Positions 1 to 11,470 of a DNA stretch of 64,000 nucleotides are shown here, piece by piece. How positions within the stretch are numbered: the first letter of the stretch is position 1; each line of letters opens with the position of its first letter. Made by a program: the position numbers and the translations under genes. The stretch lies in NCBI RefSeq assembly GCF_020283565.1, contig NC_060062.1:21300127-21364126 (forward strand), in the 5' to 3' direction. Below the pieces are notes generated by a model, which worked only from the letters and a program-made list of their open reading frames with translations, had not been told where the DNA came from and searched no databases. Source of the DNA: Trifolium pratense. Taxonomy: Eukaryota > Streptophyta > Magnoliopsida > Fabales > Fabaceae.

Positions 1-14
1 TTTTACTTCAACTC

Positions 15-417
15 AACTTTAAGGTCTTCATGCTGCATTTGACCAATCAATTTTGGCTCGCGGAGCTGCTTCTTGGACTCCGATGGGCCGATCACTTTTG
101 ATTCGAGATCAGAAGTTAGAGTCTAGTAGCATCTTCGTAGGTTGTGTTGATGTTGTCTTTGGTGGCCTGAAGACTATGGAGTGTGCTCTAGCTATGGATC
201 TCGTTTAGGTGGTGTGCTGTGGTTTCTTTTGGTGTGCAGAGGCTTGTTTTGGTGTACCCTTTAGTTTTGGTGTTTTTTGGTGTTTCAGGAGGCTTGTTTC
301 TAGCTCCTTGTTTTTATTTTGTCCCTTATGTATCATGTTCCCTCGCTTGGCATATTTCATGCTTTGGTTGAGGCTTTCTAATAAAATTTACTGTTTCAAA
401 AAAAAAAAACTTTAAGG
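15..417 (+). mobile_element. 5'-truncated LINE-like retroposon, copy 1
   Basis: A polyadenylated insertion flanked by the 10-bp direct repeat AACTTTAAGG (15-24 and 408-417). The body ends in AATAAAATTTACTG followed by an A-run of about 12. The upstream part reads as a short open stretch ending at a TAG near 207, followed by a T/G-rich 3' UTR-like tract. Target duplication plus poly(A) means target-primed reverse transcription. The family (LINE 3' end or other processed transcript) is inferred, because no reverse transcriptase domain is present. A near-identical copy with the same target duplication lies at 11471-11883, so the two arose by duplication of one inserted locus. Confidence 0.7.
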
Positions 418-1370
418 CTGTTATAATGCACGTTATCCGACATCAGCCGTGTCATGCATTGAGGATGGTATTGAACCACCGCCACTTTGTTTGGTAGGTG
501 AGGGTGTGTTCCTCCGCGACTGGCGTTTTGTTTGGACTTTGGACAATTACCGGCTCATCTTTCCACTCTTGGCTCATCACATCATTGTCTGTGTCTTCAT
601 CACCTTTGAAAACTGGATGGATATATGCACTGTGGAGGAATTCTTTCAAATTGAAGTTTGGCACGTTCAAAGCAAAGTGTGTCCTAAAACATTTTACTTG
701 ATTGCTAAAAGCGACGAGAGAATAAAAATACACAGGTTGCTATTTTCTACATCAGGACTAACCTTTTGGACTTATGGTAATGAGTGATGGGATTTTGCAT
801 TTGGACTTCAAAATTGATGTGTTTTTTTTCTGTTTTGTTTTCTTATTGTTCATGCTTTATACTTTGGTAGTGTGAAGAACATTTTAAAATATTAGTAGTG
901 ACGACTGGATATAACAAGTTACTTGTTTGTTTACAAACACTGACTTGAGTCTTGTTTGTTAAGGAGGATTGATTGAGCATAGTGTGATGGTGCAAACGAG
1001 AGGGTAGAGTGAAATCAATTTGAACCAAAATTATAAGCTATTTTGATGAGCTTATTGAAATAAGTTTGAAAACTTATAGATACATGCTTTTTATAAGTGT
1101 ATTTGAACATAATAAAAGTGTTTATCTCATCAAGTAAGGTATGCTAAAATGCTCCCTTAGACAATATGCTTCATATAGTATCCAACTAGCTACCATGTTT
1201 TTATTTTCCTTCCCTTTGTATTTCTGCTTCAACCTTTCAATGAAGTATCACTCTATAAATGGAGATTCATTGTATAGGTAATGTGTCACTATGAAGTACC
1301 GGCACAAACACGAACCAGGACACCAGACACGAAACCGATATTACTGACACACAGGTACCTATCAAAAGGA
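418..1370. repeat. RLP-cluster downstream module, copy 1
   Basis: Unique-looking sequence repeated downstream of the RLP genes. Positions about 640-1370 match 22555-23284 closely, and about 640-935 also match 11095-11456. The stretch 418-505 matches 11884-11984. Open frames here (for example 449-787) are not conserved as protein between copies, so I call no gene. The module ends with tracts of the ACGACACGGACAC type also found in a dispersed MITE family in this window. Confidence 0.6.
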
Positions 1371-2450
1371 ATCATCAACCTAGGATTGAAAACTTCACTA
1401 AATCTCACTACACAAACAGTCCTACCTCATATCCTCTTGACATAAAAGTTCCAACAAAATCACCCACCAACCCATAAACACCACTTTCCTTAGAACCACC
1501 ACCAGTCCACCCCTTCCTTCATTCCAAAATTCAGTATCCATGTAACCAACTAACCCTCTCTTTTCTACTGACCCTCCATAATCAGAAATCCTAGCACAAA
1601 AATTAGAGGACTTAACATAACCATGTACAATATTTAATGAGTCTAAATGAAGTAGATGTGTTGGTAACTAAACAAATGGAGAAAGCACCCACTATCCCAG
1701 GTCCCAATCATTTTTGGATCTTCATAAGTTACATAACAAAGCCATAATAGAACACAAGAAGCATTCAAACATCTAGCTCAATATCAACGAAGATACACAT
1801 ATAAATATATACTCTTTCAAGCATTTTAACAAACAGTTACTATACACAATTGCAATAAGTTACATAACAAAACCATAATAGAACACAACAAGCATTCAAA
1901 CATCTAGCTCAATATCAACGAAGATAACATAAAGCCATCCATTCAATTTACAATGAACAACCTACTCACTGCAAAATATACAACAACTTTTCATTATGTT
2001 ATGAGTACAATTTCATTTATAAGCTTTGAATCAATGATAGAAATCACATTTATGTAAATTTTTATTTTTGCAGCATTTCTTGTCATCATAATATAATCAC
2101 ATAAAAAGATACAATTCAACTTATTTTTTTTGTGTCTTCTATTGGTGACCTTGTGAGTCTAACACATCTTAAATTTTTTTCTTACATAAAATAGTTTTTT
2201 TTTTTAAGAAAAAAAAAATTGAGTCTTAAAGCCCTATCAGGTAAGCCACAAAAAATTAATGACATAATAATGTGTTTAAAAAAAAAAATTTCATAAATTT
2301 ACGTTTGAATATGTTCGTTAAAAAGTACTTACATAAATTGAAGTGTTTGGATGTCTCATCACATAAGCAATTGTAAATTTAAGATTAACTTTGCATAAAA
2401 ATAAATAAATTTAATATTAACTCGAAAAGATAATTAAAAAAAAAAGGGAT
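1371..2450. other. AT-rich intergenic, no gene seen
   Basis: No coding region is supported. About 1371-1690 matches 23665-23990 downstream of the third RLP copy, with a 385-bp indel at 23285-23665. A 73-bp stretch is directly duplicated (about 1725-1797 and 1853-1926), with a relative near 24035-24125. The remainder is A/T runs. Confidence 0.5.
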
Positions 2451-4264
2451 ACTGTTAAAAAGATAAGCGTAAAAAAAGAGAGAAAAAACCGTAAAAAAGA
2501 TACCTTTAAAATTGATTAAAAAATAAATTCTAAAAAATATGTTAATATTGTGCCAAATGGAGCATGCGGGATTCGAAGCGGGATCCTTTTTCATATTCTG
2601 AGAGCATATTAAAATATGACATAATTAGCTTGTGAAATTGTGATAAGCACTTTTGTTAATTTACTCAAACACTAATATAACGACTTATATCGGTAGATAA
2701 ACTTACATAAACTTAAAACAAGTCGATCCAAATGGTCCCTATGTACAATTGAAGAAGTCCAACTTGATCAGTATACTAAATAAGGTCAGTATCGAATTTC
2801 CTAATTTCCTCTCTGTAAATTTCCTACCAAGTAAGGTCCAACTTGATTATTATGTACAATTGCAGAAGTCCAAGTCTCTACTTTTGGACACAATATGTTG
2901 TCATAAACACATGCAAATAAAGTTAGAACATTCAAAATTTCAACTTGAGTATTACATACACCGTTGAAAAATCTTAGTCTTACTTATCTTAAAAATACAC
3001 CAATTGGTAAAACATTTCTATGGATGCTAATGGATTAATGTTATTGTCAATTGGTAAAACATTTATTTGGCCATTCCTAAGGAAGAATGTTAGTAAGCAC
3101 ACAAATAGTTGAATTAGGGTTAAGACGTCTTATGTGAGGTGAGTTCGATTTTAGACGACCAGGGAATGAGTTCGACGAATATTAGTTGAACTAAAATAGT
3201 CGAATTAGAGTTAATTCGTCTTAAGTGGTGCGAGTTCGATTTTAGACGAGCAAGGAATGAGTTTGATGAATATTTTTTGAACTAAAATAGTCGAATTAGA
3301 GTTAATTCATCTTAAGTGACACGAGTTATATAGTTTAGATGAGCAAGGAGTGGGTTAGAGGAATATTAGTTAAACTAAAATAGTCTAATTAGAGTTAATT
3401 CATCTTAAGTGGCACGAGTTCTAGTTTAGATGAGGAAGGAATGAGTTCGACAAATTTTAGTTGAACAAAAATAGTCGAATTATAGTTAATTCGTCTTAAG
3501 TGGCGCAAGTTATATAGTTTAGATGAGCAAAAAATGAGTTAGAGGAATATTAGTTAAACTAAAATAGTCGAATTAGAATTAATTCGTCTTAAGTGGCGCG
3601 GATTCTAGTTTAGATGAGTAAGGAATTCGTCTTAAAATAAAAATATTTCTTAATCAAAATGTTAATTTTTTTTAATAAAGTAGCTTAATCATTTTTTAAT
3701 AAATAAAGTGGATGTGTATATTAAATATTTTTTGAAGTAATTTTTCTAAACAAGAATTTATAATATAGCAACAAGAGTTTTCTTAAGACACATATTAAGG
3801 ATATCAATAAGTTATTCTGAGTTTAACTCAATTGATAGAAAAATTTTATTATATATGTAGAAGTCGTTCGGATTTTATACTCTTTACTTATTTATTTTAA
3901 GAGTGAAATTTTTAACCACTAAACTACTTAAAAGAAATAAATATTAAAATTTAGATCCAAGTAATTGCTAACCTTTAAGGTACCCCAAGTTTTATTTTTA
4001 AAAAAAAATATGAAAGCCGTACTCTTTTGATTTAACTTTTAAAATTTATTAAAAAAATGTTAGAACATTCAAAAACATTTCAAATTGAGTATTATATACG
4101 GTTCAAAATCTTGGTCTTACTTATCTTAAAAATACACCATACATTTCTACTGATGCTAATGAATTAATGTTATTGTCAATTATCCTATCACTATAAGTAT
4201 AATTGCAACCACAAAAACTCCTTCTATTGGAGTGCTTCATACGGTCGATGAAAAGCATCCCTTG
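2451..4264. repeat. 1.8-kb duplicated block upstream of the RLP, copy A
   Basis: Matches 5708-7552 almost base for base from CTGTTAAAAAGATAAGCG at the left to AAGCATCCCTTG at the right. The main difference is a 31-bp insertion in the other copy near 6245. It contains a tRNA-like B-box remnant (about 2565-2590), a 92-bp minisatellite and, at its right end, sequence that lies immediately upstream of RLP genes elsewhere (compare 18620-18790). This copy runs straight into a Copia fragment at 4265 instead of an RLP gene. The 72-codon frame at 2749 is kept in both copies simply because the copies are young. Confidence 0.85.
3095..3630. repeat. 92-bp minisatellite, about six units
   Basis: Tandem units share AACTAAAATAGTCGAATTAG followed by TTAATTCGTCTTAAGTGGCG and a TTTAGATGAGCAAGGAATGAG-like segment. 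Unit starts fall near 3190, 3282, 3374, 3466 and 3558. Units diverge by point changes, so the array predates the block duplication; the same array is at 6390-6925. Confidence 0.8.
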
Positions 4265-5708
4265 TGTCTTTCGTTATGACGTTTTTTAAGTAGCAGTAAG
4301 CCAGTATTTAGGGGGAGTAAATTTTTTACCCTGAGATGATGCACAAGCTGATGAAGTCAGGGGGAGTTTGCTACTGAATGGATGCTGCCCTGATTGGATG
4401 AACATGTGCTAGAAGATGTGCTCTCATATGTCACAACAACTTTGATGACATACGACATATGATATGATTAATCATTTGCTCTGATACCACGTTTTATTTT
4501 TGCTCTAGGCTATTTGATGATAACTCCGCTGCTGCTGCCTCTGATGCATATATTTTTCACCTATGTGAAATTTTGTTTAAATGATGCTCTAACATTCCTT
4601 CTTTTGTGTGATCATGGTGATTTGAAGGATTGCGCCTTTTATATCTCTCAAAGGTAATGGCCTGAAATTGTTTTAGCCAAAAATTGCCAAAGGGGGAGAT
4701 TGTTGGATATTTGAATTGGCTTAATTTTGCTAAAACAAATATACTAACAAGATGTTGGAAAACATGTTACAACATCATATTTATTCAAGGAAATCTCGCG
4801 CATTTATGAGAGCATATGCTATTTATGGAAATCCACTTAAAGAGCACGCTTAATGGAGATTTGATCTGATCAGGAATTTTAAGGATAAGATAAGACTTAA
4901 TGGCACAACGGTATGATCACATTTATCCTAGAAAGTCCCTTAAACACTTTTGGAAAGTTTCTATACATTCTTGATGAAAATCAAAAGAGAATCAGATCAT
5001 CTTTTATGAGCTACAAGGAGCGTCCTATCAGTAATGAAGAAAGAGGAGCGTGCTAGATCATTATATATACGAAGACCAAGCTCAAGACTAAGTATCTCAT
5101 TAAAAAAGTATTAGTTACACATATTGAGTCTTTGTTGAATCTTTTATTGTTTGATTGTAATTCTTGCTTGTGGATTCTATAACACGAGTTAAGAAGTAAG
5201 TTTATTATTTTAAGGTGACTCCTAAGCTTTGAAGTACGGAGTTTACCGTGTGTGATTCACTTGAAGCTTTTAAGCAAAAGTGAAGTGTTGTCTTGGCAAG
5301 TTGTCGCCACATCATTCCCAACATCGTTTAAACAACACAAGTTGTGTTGTGTGAGTGGAAGTGAGATGGGATCTCATGTCTAGGAGTTCATAGGCAGAAG
5401 TTGCATGAGTAGTGTCGAGGTTATAAGGCGTAAACCAGGGGTTTTCTGGAGGTCTTAGTTTAAGGCGTAAATCCTTGGGTTTGCTGGAGGTCTTAGTAAC
5501 TAGAGCTATTAGTGGATTTCCTTCCTGGATTGGTATCCCCAGAGTAGGCAGTTGGCTGAACTGGGTTAACAATTACTTGTGTCATTTATTTATTTTCTGT
5601 CAGTTTTTATATGTTATATAAGATGTGCCAACAATAGCAACAACATTATTTACAAAGTAGTTGTTGGGACATCTTCGGTAACATCATTCTAGTGATACCA
5701 GAATTTCA
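4265..5708 (+). mobile_element. 5'-truncated Copia-type element: post-pol tail plus 3' LTR
   Basis: A polypurine tract AAAGGGGGAGAT (about 4689-4700) directly precedes TGTTGGATATTTG, the start of an LTR at 4701. The LTR appears to end at ...AATTTCA (5708), giving about 1.0 kb with TG/CA termini. Sequence 4265-4690 has the low-coding look of the region between Copia pol and 3' LTR. No 5' LTR, gag or pol is present. The LTR end coincides exactly with the start of duplicated block A'. The internal open frame on the minus strand (5312-5572) is LTR sequence, not a gene. Confidence 0.75.
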
Positions 5709-7552
5709 CTGTTAAAAAGATAAGCGTAAAAAAAGAGAGAAAAAACCGTAAAAAAGATACCTTTAAAATTGATTAAAAAATAAATTCTAAAAAATATGTT
5801 AATATTGTGCCAAATGGAGCATGCGGGATTCGAAGCGGGATCCTTTTTCATATTCTGAGAGCATATTAAAATATGGCATAATTAGCTTGTGAAATTGTGA
5901 TAAGCACTTTTGTTAATTTACTCAAACACTAATATAACGACTTATATCGGTAGATAAACTTACATAAACTTAAAACAAGTCGATCCAAATGGTCCCTATG
6001 TACAATTGAAGGAGTCCAACTTGATCAATATACTAAATAAGGTCAGTGTCGAATTTCCTAATTTCCTCTCTGTAAATTTCCTACCAAGTAAGGTCCAACT
6101 TGATTATTATGTACAATTGCAGAAGTCCAAGTCTCTACTTTTGGACACAATATGTTGTCATAAACACATGCAAATAAAGTTAGAACATTCAAAATTTCAA
6201 CTTGAGTATTACATACACCGTTGAAAAATCTTAGTCTTACTTATCTTTTTTTTTTGACAGATTAGTCTTACTTATCTTAAAAATACACCAATTGGTAAAA
6301 CATTTCTATGGATGCTAATGGATTAATGTTATTGTCAATTGGTAAAACATTTCTTTGGCCATTCCTAAGGAAGAATGTTAGTAAGCACACAAATAGTTGA
6401 ATTAGGGTTAAGACGTCTTATGTGAGGTGAGTTCGATTTTAGACGACCAGGGAATGAGTTCGACGAATATTAGTTGAACTAAAATAGTCGAATTAGAGTT
6501 AATTCGTCTTAAGTGGTGCGAGTTCGATTTTAGACGAGCGAGGAATGAGTTTGATGAATATTTTTTGAACTAAAATAGTCGAATTAGAGTTAATTCATCT
6601 TAAGTGACACGAGTTATATAGTTTAGATGAGCAAGGAGTGGGTTAGAGGAATATTAGTTAAACTAAAATAGTCTAATTAGAGTTAATTCATCTTAAGTGG
6701 CACGAGTTCTAGTTTAGATGAGGAAGGAATGAGTTCGACAAATTTTAGTTGAACTAAAATAGTCGAATTATAGTTAATTCGTCTTAAGTGGCGCAAGTTA
6801 TATAGTTTAGATGAGCAAAAAATGAGTTAGAGGAATATTAGTTAAACTAAAATAGTCGAATTAGAATTAATTCGTCTTAAGTGGCGCGGATTCTAGTTTA
6901 GATGAGTAAGGAATTCGTCTTAAAATAAAAATATTTCTTAATCAAAATGTTAATTTTTTTAATAAAGTAGCTTAATCATTTTTTAATAAATAAAGTGGAT
7001 GTGTATATTAAATATTTTTTGAAGTAATTTTTCTAAACAAGAATTTATAATATAGCAACAAGAGTTTTCTTAAGACACATATTAAGGATATCAATAAGTT
7101 ATTCTGAGTTTAACTCAATTGATAGAAAAATTTTATTATATATGTAGAAGTCGTTCGGATTTTATACTCTTTACTTATTTATTTTAAGAGTGAAATTTTT
7201 AACCACTAAACTACTTAAAAGAAATAAATATTAAAATTTAGATCCAAGTAATTGCTAACCTTTAAGGTACCCCAAGTTTTATTTTTAAAAAAAAATATGA
7301 AAGCCGTACTCTTTTGATTTAACTTTTAAAATTTATTAAAAAAATGTTAGAACATTCAAAAACATTTCAAATTGAGTATTATATACGGTTCAAAAATCTT
7401 GGTCTTACTTATCTTAAAAATACACCATACATTTCTACTGATGCTAATGAATTAATGTTATTGTCAATTATCCTATCACTATAAGTATAATTGCAACCAC
7501 AAAAACTCCTTCTATTGGAGTGCTCCATACGGTCGATGAAAAGCATCCCTTG
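5708..7552. repeat. 1.8-kb duplicated block, copy A' (joined to RLP gene)
   Basis: Second copy of block 2451-4264. It differs by a 31-bp insertion containing a T-run and a repeated CTTACTTATC near 6245, and by scattered substitutions. Unlike copy A, it continues past AAGCATCCCTTG into the leader of the intact RLP gene, so this is probably the ancestral arrangement of the right edge. It includes a SINE-like remnant GTTTAACTCAATTGATAG near 7108. Confidence 0.85.
6390..6925. repeat. 92-bp minisatellite, second copy
   Basis: Same array as 3095-3630, carried on duplicated block A'. Unit number and order look the same, so no expansion since duplication is visible by eye. Confidence 0.8.
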
Positions 7553-7589
7553 CTACAAAACAAAAGCACGCCGAGACTCAATTATATTA

Positions 7590-7600
7590 TATATAAATAA
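7590..7600 (+). promoter_or_regulatory. Probable TATA box of the intact RLP gene
   Basis: TATATAAATAA lies 69 bases before the chosen ATG, a plausible distance for transcription start near 7625 and a short leader. The same TATA-like stretch precedes the third RLP copy (18833-18845). Inferred from sequence alone. Confidence 0.5.
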
Positions 7601-7668
7601 ATTGAGGGTAATCAATTGGTATATCCAAAATCACCAAATAAAAAAGAAATAATCTCAAGTTGCTCTAA

Positions 7669-10593
7669 ATGGCCTCCTTTTTTATTCTATTGCCTTCTTT
7701 TACCATTCACTTCTTCTCCTTGTTGTTGCTTACAAACTTTACTTCCTACACATTCTCATTATGCAACCATCATGACAGCTCTGCCTTGTTACAATTCAAG
7801 AACTCATTTTTTGTCAACACTTCATCTACACCTTCCGATACTCTTTGGTTCTATAATAAGTGTTCCTCTTTTTCTTTCAAAACAGAAACTTGGAAAAACA
7901 ATACAGATTGTTGTGAGTGGGATGGTGTCACGTGTGACACCGTGTCAGATTATGTGATTGGTCTGGACCTTAGTTGCAACAATCTGAAAGGTGAATTACA
8001 TCCCAATAGCACTATCTTCCAGCTTAAACATCTTCAACAACTCAACTTGGCTTTTAATGATTTTTTCCGTTCTTCATTGCATGCTGGTATTGGTGATTTA
8101 GTGAGTCTCACACATCTAAATGTGTCAAACTCAGACCTCAGAGGTAATATTCCCTCCACAATCTCTCATTTGTCAAAATTAGTATCACTTGATCTTAGCA
8201 TTAACTGGATGGAGTACCGCAGGGGATTGAAACTCAATCCATTGACATGGAAGAAACTCATTCATAATGCTACTAATTTAAGGGAGCTTTATCTGGATTA
8301 TGTGAATATGTCCTCAATCAAAGAGAGCTCTTTGTCCATGCTAAAGAATTTGTCATCCTCTTTGGTTTCTCTTAGTCTAAGTCACACTGAATTGCAAGGA
8401 AATTTGTCAAGTGACATCCTCTCTTTACCCAACCTTCAAAAACTAGATTTGTCATATAATTACGACCTTATTGTTCAACTTCCAAAGTCCAACTGGAGCA
8501 TGCCTCTAAGGTACTTGGACCTCTCTTCCACTTCTTTCTCAAGTGAAATTCCTTATTCCATAGCTCAATTGAAGTCTCTTACTCATTTATCCCTTCAAGA
8601 ATGCAATTTCGATGGGACGATTCCTCTATCTTTGTGGAACCTCACCCAACTAACACATTTGGACCTTTCCAGTAACAACCTAACAGGCGAGGTTCCATCA
8701 TCATTTTTTCATCTATCTCAGCTTTCTTATTTAGGTTTATCATTTAATAAACTAGTTGGTCCAATTCCAAATGAAATCACAAAACATTCAAAATTGAGCT
8801 ATTTGGATTTAGGTTCTAACATGTTAAGTGGAACAATTCCGCATTGGTGTTATAATTTGCCTTCGTTGTTAGAGCTGGACCTCAGCAACAACCACCTCAC
8901 AGGGTTTATTGGTGAGTTCACAACTTATTCTCTGCAATATTTGTATCTCTCTAATAACAACCTACATGGTCATTTTCCAAATTCAGTTTTTGAACTCCAG
9001 AATCTTACACTCTTAGATTTGTCATCAACAAACTTGAGTGGTGTTGTGGATTTTCACCATTTTTCAATATTTAAATATCTATATTACCTCAATCTTTCAC
9101 ACAATAGTTTTCTTTCTATCAATATTGATAGCAAAGTTGAATCCATCTCATCACCTTACCTTGAATATTTAGATTTATCTTTTAGTAATATTAATAGTTT
9201 TCCTAAGTTCCTAGCACGACTACCAAATCTGAAATACTTAGATTTCTCTCATAACAACATTCATGGGAAAATTCCCAAATGGTTTCATAAGCTCTTAAAC
9301 CCATACATATATTATATTAATCTTAGTTTCAATAAGTTGCAAGGAAATCTTCCAATTCCACCCTATCCAATTGAATACTTCATGCTCTCAAATAACAACA
9401 TAACAGGAGATATTTCTTCATCATTCTGCAATACATCATATCTGAAGGTGCTCAATTTGGCACACAACAAATTAACAGGCATGATCCCACAATGTCTGGG
9501 GACACTTCCTTTTCTTTTTGTATTGGATTTGCAAATGAATAACCTCTATGGAAGCATCCCTACAAACTTTTCCAAACAAAATCAATTTGAGACTATAAAG
9601 TTGAATGGAAATCAACTGGAAGGTCCATTACCACACTCTTTGGCTCATTGCAAAAAACTTGAAGTTTTGGATCTTGGAGACAACATGATAGAGGATGTAT
9701 TTCCCAAATGGCTAGGAACTCTACCAGAGTTACAAGTACTGAGTTTAAGATCAAATAAACTTTATGGTACAATCACATGCTCTAGCACCAAACATCCTTT
9801 TGCCAAGTTGCGAATTTTTGATGTCTCTAACAACAATTTTAGTGGCCCATTACCAACATCATGTATTAAGAACTTTCAAGGAATGATGAATGTTAATGGC
9901 AGCCAAATTGGTTTGCAATACATAGGTACGCTGTATTACTATAAAGATTCTGTGGTGGTTGTAATGAAAGGTCTTTTTACGGAGCTAACGAGGATATTGA
10001 CTACTTTCACAACTATTGATTTATCAAATAACATGTTTGAAGGAGAAATTCCACAACTCATTGGAGATTTAAAATTTCTCAAAGGCCTTAACCTTTCAAA
10101 CAATGGAATCACAGGTACCATTCCACAATCATTGAATCATTTGAGAAATTTGGAGTGGCTGGACCTCTCAAGGAATCAGTTGAGGGGTGAGATCCCTATG
10201 GGTCTCACAAATCTGAATTTTCTCTCATTCTTGAACCTTTCACAAAACCATCTCGAGGGTATGATACCTAAAGGCCAACAGTTTGATACATTTGGAAATG
10301 ATTCTTTTGAAGGAAATACAATGTTATGTGGATTCCAAGTGTCTAGATCTTGCAAAAAGGATGAAGATCGGCCATCATATTCAACATCTGAAGATGAAGA
10401 GGAATCAGGATTTGGTTGGAAAGCAGTAGCAATAGGATATGCGTGTGGGGCAATATCTGGGTTGCTCTTAGGACATAATGTATTCTTCTTTGGAAAACCC
10501 GAATGGCTTGCAAGACTTGTTGAACATATGTTTAATATGAGACTGAAGAGAACAAACAACCGATCCAGTGCAAATCGCAGAAGAATGAATTAA
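7669..10593 (+). CDS. Receptor-like protein, LRR, Cf-9 type, intact
   Basis: Intronless, 974 residues. In order: hydrophobic signal peptide (about 1-30), a cysteine-containing LRR N-terminal cap (CNHHDSSALLQFK..., then CCEWDGVTC near 80-90), a long run of roughly two dozen plant extracellular LRRs with the LxGxIP signature, a C-terminal cap (NTMLCGF...SC), an acidic spacer, one transmembrane helix (about 919-941, with small-residue GxxxG-like spacing) and a basic tail of about 33 residues. There is no kinase domain, which defines RLPs. Such proteins sit in the plasma membrane, recognise apoplastic ligands and signal through partners such as SOBIR1 and SERKs (family knowledge). The start is the first ATG before the signal peptide. 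Compared with the copy at 18914 it lacks exactly one 24-residue LRR after WNLTQLT. Ligand unknown; function in immunity or symbiosis cannot be told from sequence. Confidence 0.93.
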   Translation: MASFFILLPSFTIHFFSLLLLTNFTSYTFSLCNHHDSSALLQFKNSFFVNTSSTPSDTLWFYNKCSSFSFKTETWKNNTDCCEWDGVTCDTVSDYVIGLDLSCNNLKGELHPNSTIFQLKHLQQLNLAFNDFFRSSLHAGIGDLVSLTHLNVSNSDLRGNIPSTISHLSKLVSLDLSINWMEYRRGLKLNPLTWKKLIHNATNLRELYLDYVNMSSIKESSLSMLKNLSSSLVSLSLSHTELQGNLSSDILSLPNLQKLDLSYNYDLIVQLPKSNWSMPLRYLDLSSTSFSSEIPYSIAQLKSLTHLSLQECNFDGTIPLSLWNLTQLTHLDLSSNNLTGEVPSSFFHLSQLSYLGLSFNKLVGPIPNEITKHSKLSYLDLGSNMLSGTIPHWCYNLPSLLELDLSNNHLTGFIGEFTTYSLQYLYLSNNNLHGHFPNSVFELQNLTLLDLSSTNLSGVVDFHHFSIFKYLYYLNLSHNSFLSINIDSKVESISSPYLEYLDLSFSNINSFPKFLARLPNLKYLDFSHNNIHGKIPKWFHKLLNPYIYYINLSFNKLQGNLPIPPYPIEYFMLSNNNITGDISSSFCNTSYLKVLNLAHNKLTGMIPQCLGTLPFLFVLDLQMNNLYGSIPTNFSKQNQFETIKLNGNQLEGPLPHSLAHCKKLEVLDLGDNMIEDVFPKWLGTLPELQVLSLRSNKLYGTITCSSTKHPFAKLRIFDVSNNNFSGPLPTSCIKNFQGMMNVNGSQIGLQYIGTLYYYKDSVVVVMKGLFTELTRILTTFTTIDLSNNMFEGEIPQLIGDLKFLKGLNLSNNGITGTIPQSLNHLRNLEWLDLSRNQLRGEIPMGLTNLNFLSFLNLSQNHLEGMIPKGQQFDTFGNDSFEGNTMLCGFQVSRSCKKDEDRPSYSTSEDEEESGFGWKAVAIGYACGAISGLLLGHNVFFFGKPEWLARLVEHMFNMRLKRTNNRSSANRRRMN

Positions 10594-11094
10594 TTTGATG
10601 TTGGTCTTTTAAAAAATATAGATACGTTTGTTTGTAATTTCAACTTTTCTGTTTGAGTAATGTATTATTTGTTTTAAAATTAATATGTTGTGTTTATTTC
10701 AAGTTGCTATATAAATAAGAAAACTAGTGATCATTTGGTTTCATGTTATTTTCGTGATTTTATTATGTATATACTTTCCAAAATGTGCTCTGACTTTATA
10801 TTGCTGTTATTCATTTGATGTTTTTAAATTCTGTAATGGATAGGATAGGTATTGGTGCGTGACATGAATGCCTTTATCTTTTGAAGAATGTATGAAGTTA
10901 TTGTATTTGAAACCATATCCTGAATTTGTCAATAAATGTTAATATTTTACTTTTTTTTGTACACAACTTATGGTCTTGTTGGCAGATTCCCCAATCCAGT
11001 TATGTCAAGTTAAATGTAGAGGGTTGAAGTCTTCTTGTATTGGAGTCTTTAGAGATGATCTGGGTCGTTGGCATTACAGGTTCACAAAGAAATA
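10594..11094 (+). other. 3' UTR and downstream flank of the intact RLP
   Basis: Follows the TAA directly and matches 21839-22554 downstream of the third RLP copy, apart from a 201-bp MITE present only there. The sequence ATTGTATTTG at 10900-10909 is the unoccupied target of that MITE. No gene is seen. Confidence 0.7.
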
Positions 11095-11456
11095 GGAATT
11101 CTTTCAAATTGAAGTTTGGCACGTTCAAAGCAAAGTGTGTCCTAAAACATTTTACTTGATTGCTAAAAGTGACGAGAGAATAAAAATACACAGGTTGCTA
11201 TTTTCGACATCAGGACTAACCTTTTGGACTTATGGTAATGAGTGATGGGATTTTGCAGGGTGATCCGGTGTCCTATGAGCAATGCAGTGGCAATGGTAAT
11301 TAACTTTCTGCATTTGGACTTCTAAATGGATGTGGTTTTTTGTTGTTTTCTTATTGTTAATGCTTTATACTTTGGTAGTGTGAAGAACATTTTAAAATAT
11401 TAGTAGTGAGGACTGAGGATATAACAAGTTACTTGTTTATAAACACCAACTTGGTC
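11095..11456. repeat. RLP-cluster downstream module, copy 2 (partial)
   Basis: Matches 640-935 and 22555-22855. A 40-bp stretch (around 11256-11300, GGGTGATCCGGTGTCC...) is unique to this copy. It runs directly into the second LINE-like insertion. No coding function supported. Confidence 0.55.
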
Positions 11457-11470
11457 TTTTACTTCAACTC

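Noticed and set aside
2749..2967. 72-codon frame, identical in style at 6006-6224
   Set aside because: Conserved only because the two 1.8-kb blocks are recent duplicates; no domain, no start context, and related sequence upstream of other RLPs is not open.
5312..5572. 86-codon frame on the minus strand
   Set aside because: Lies wholly inside the Copia 3' LTR.
10176..10559. 127-codon frame antisense to the RLP C-terminus (also at 21417-21758)
   Set aside because: Antisense shadow of LRR coding sequence; present wherever the RLP is.
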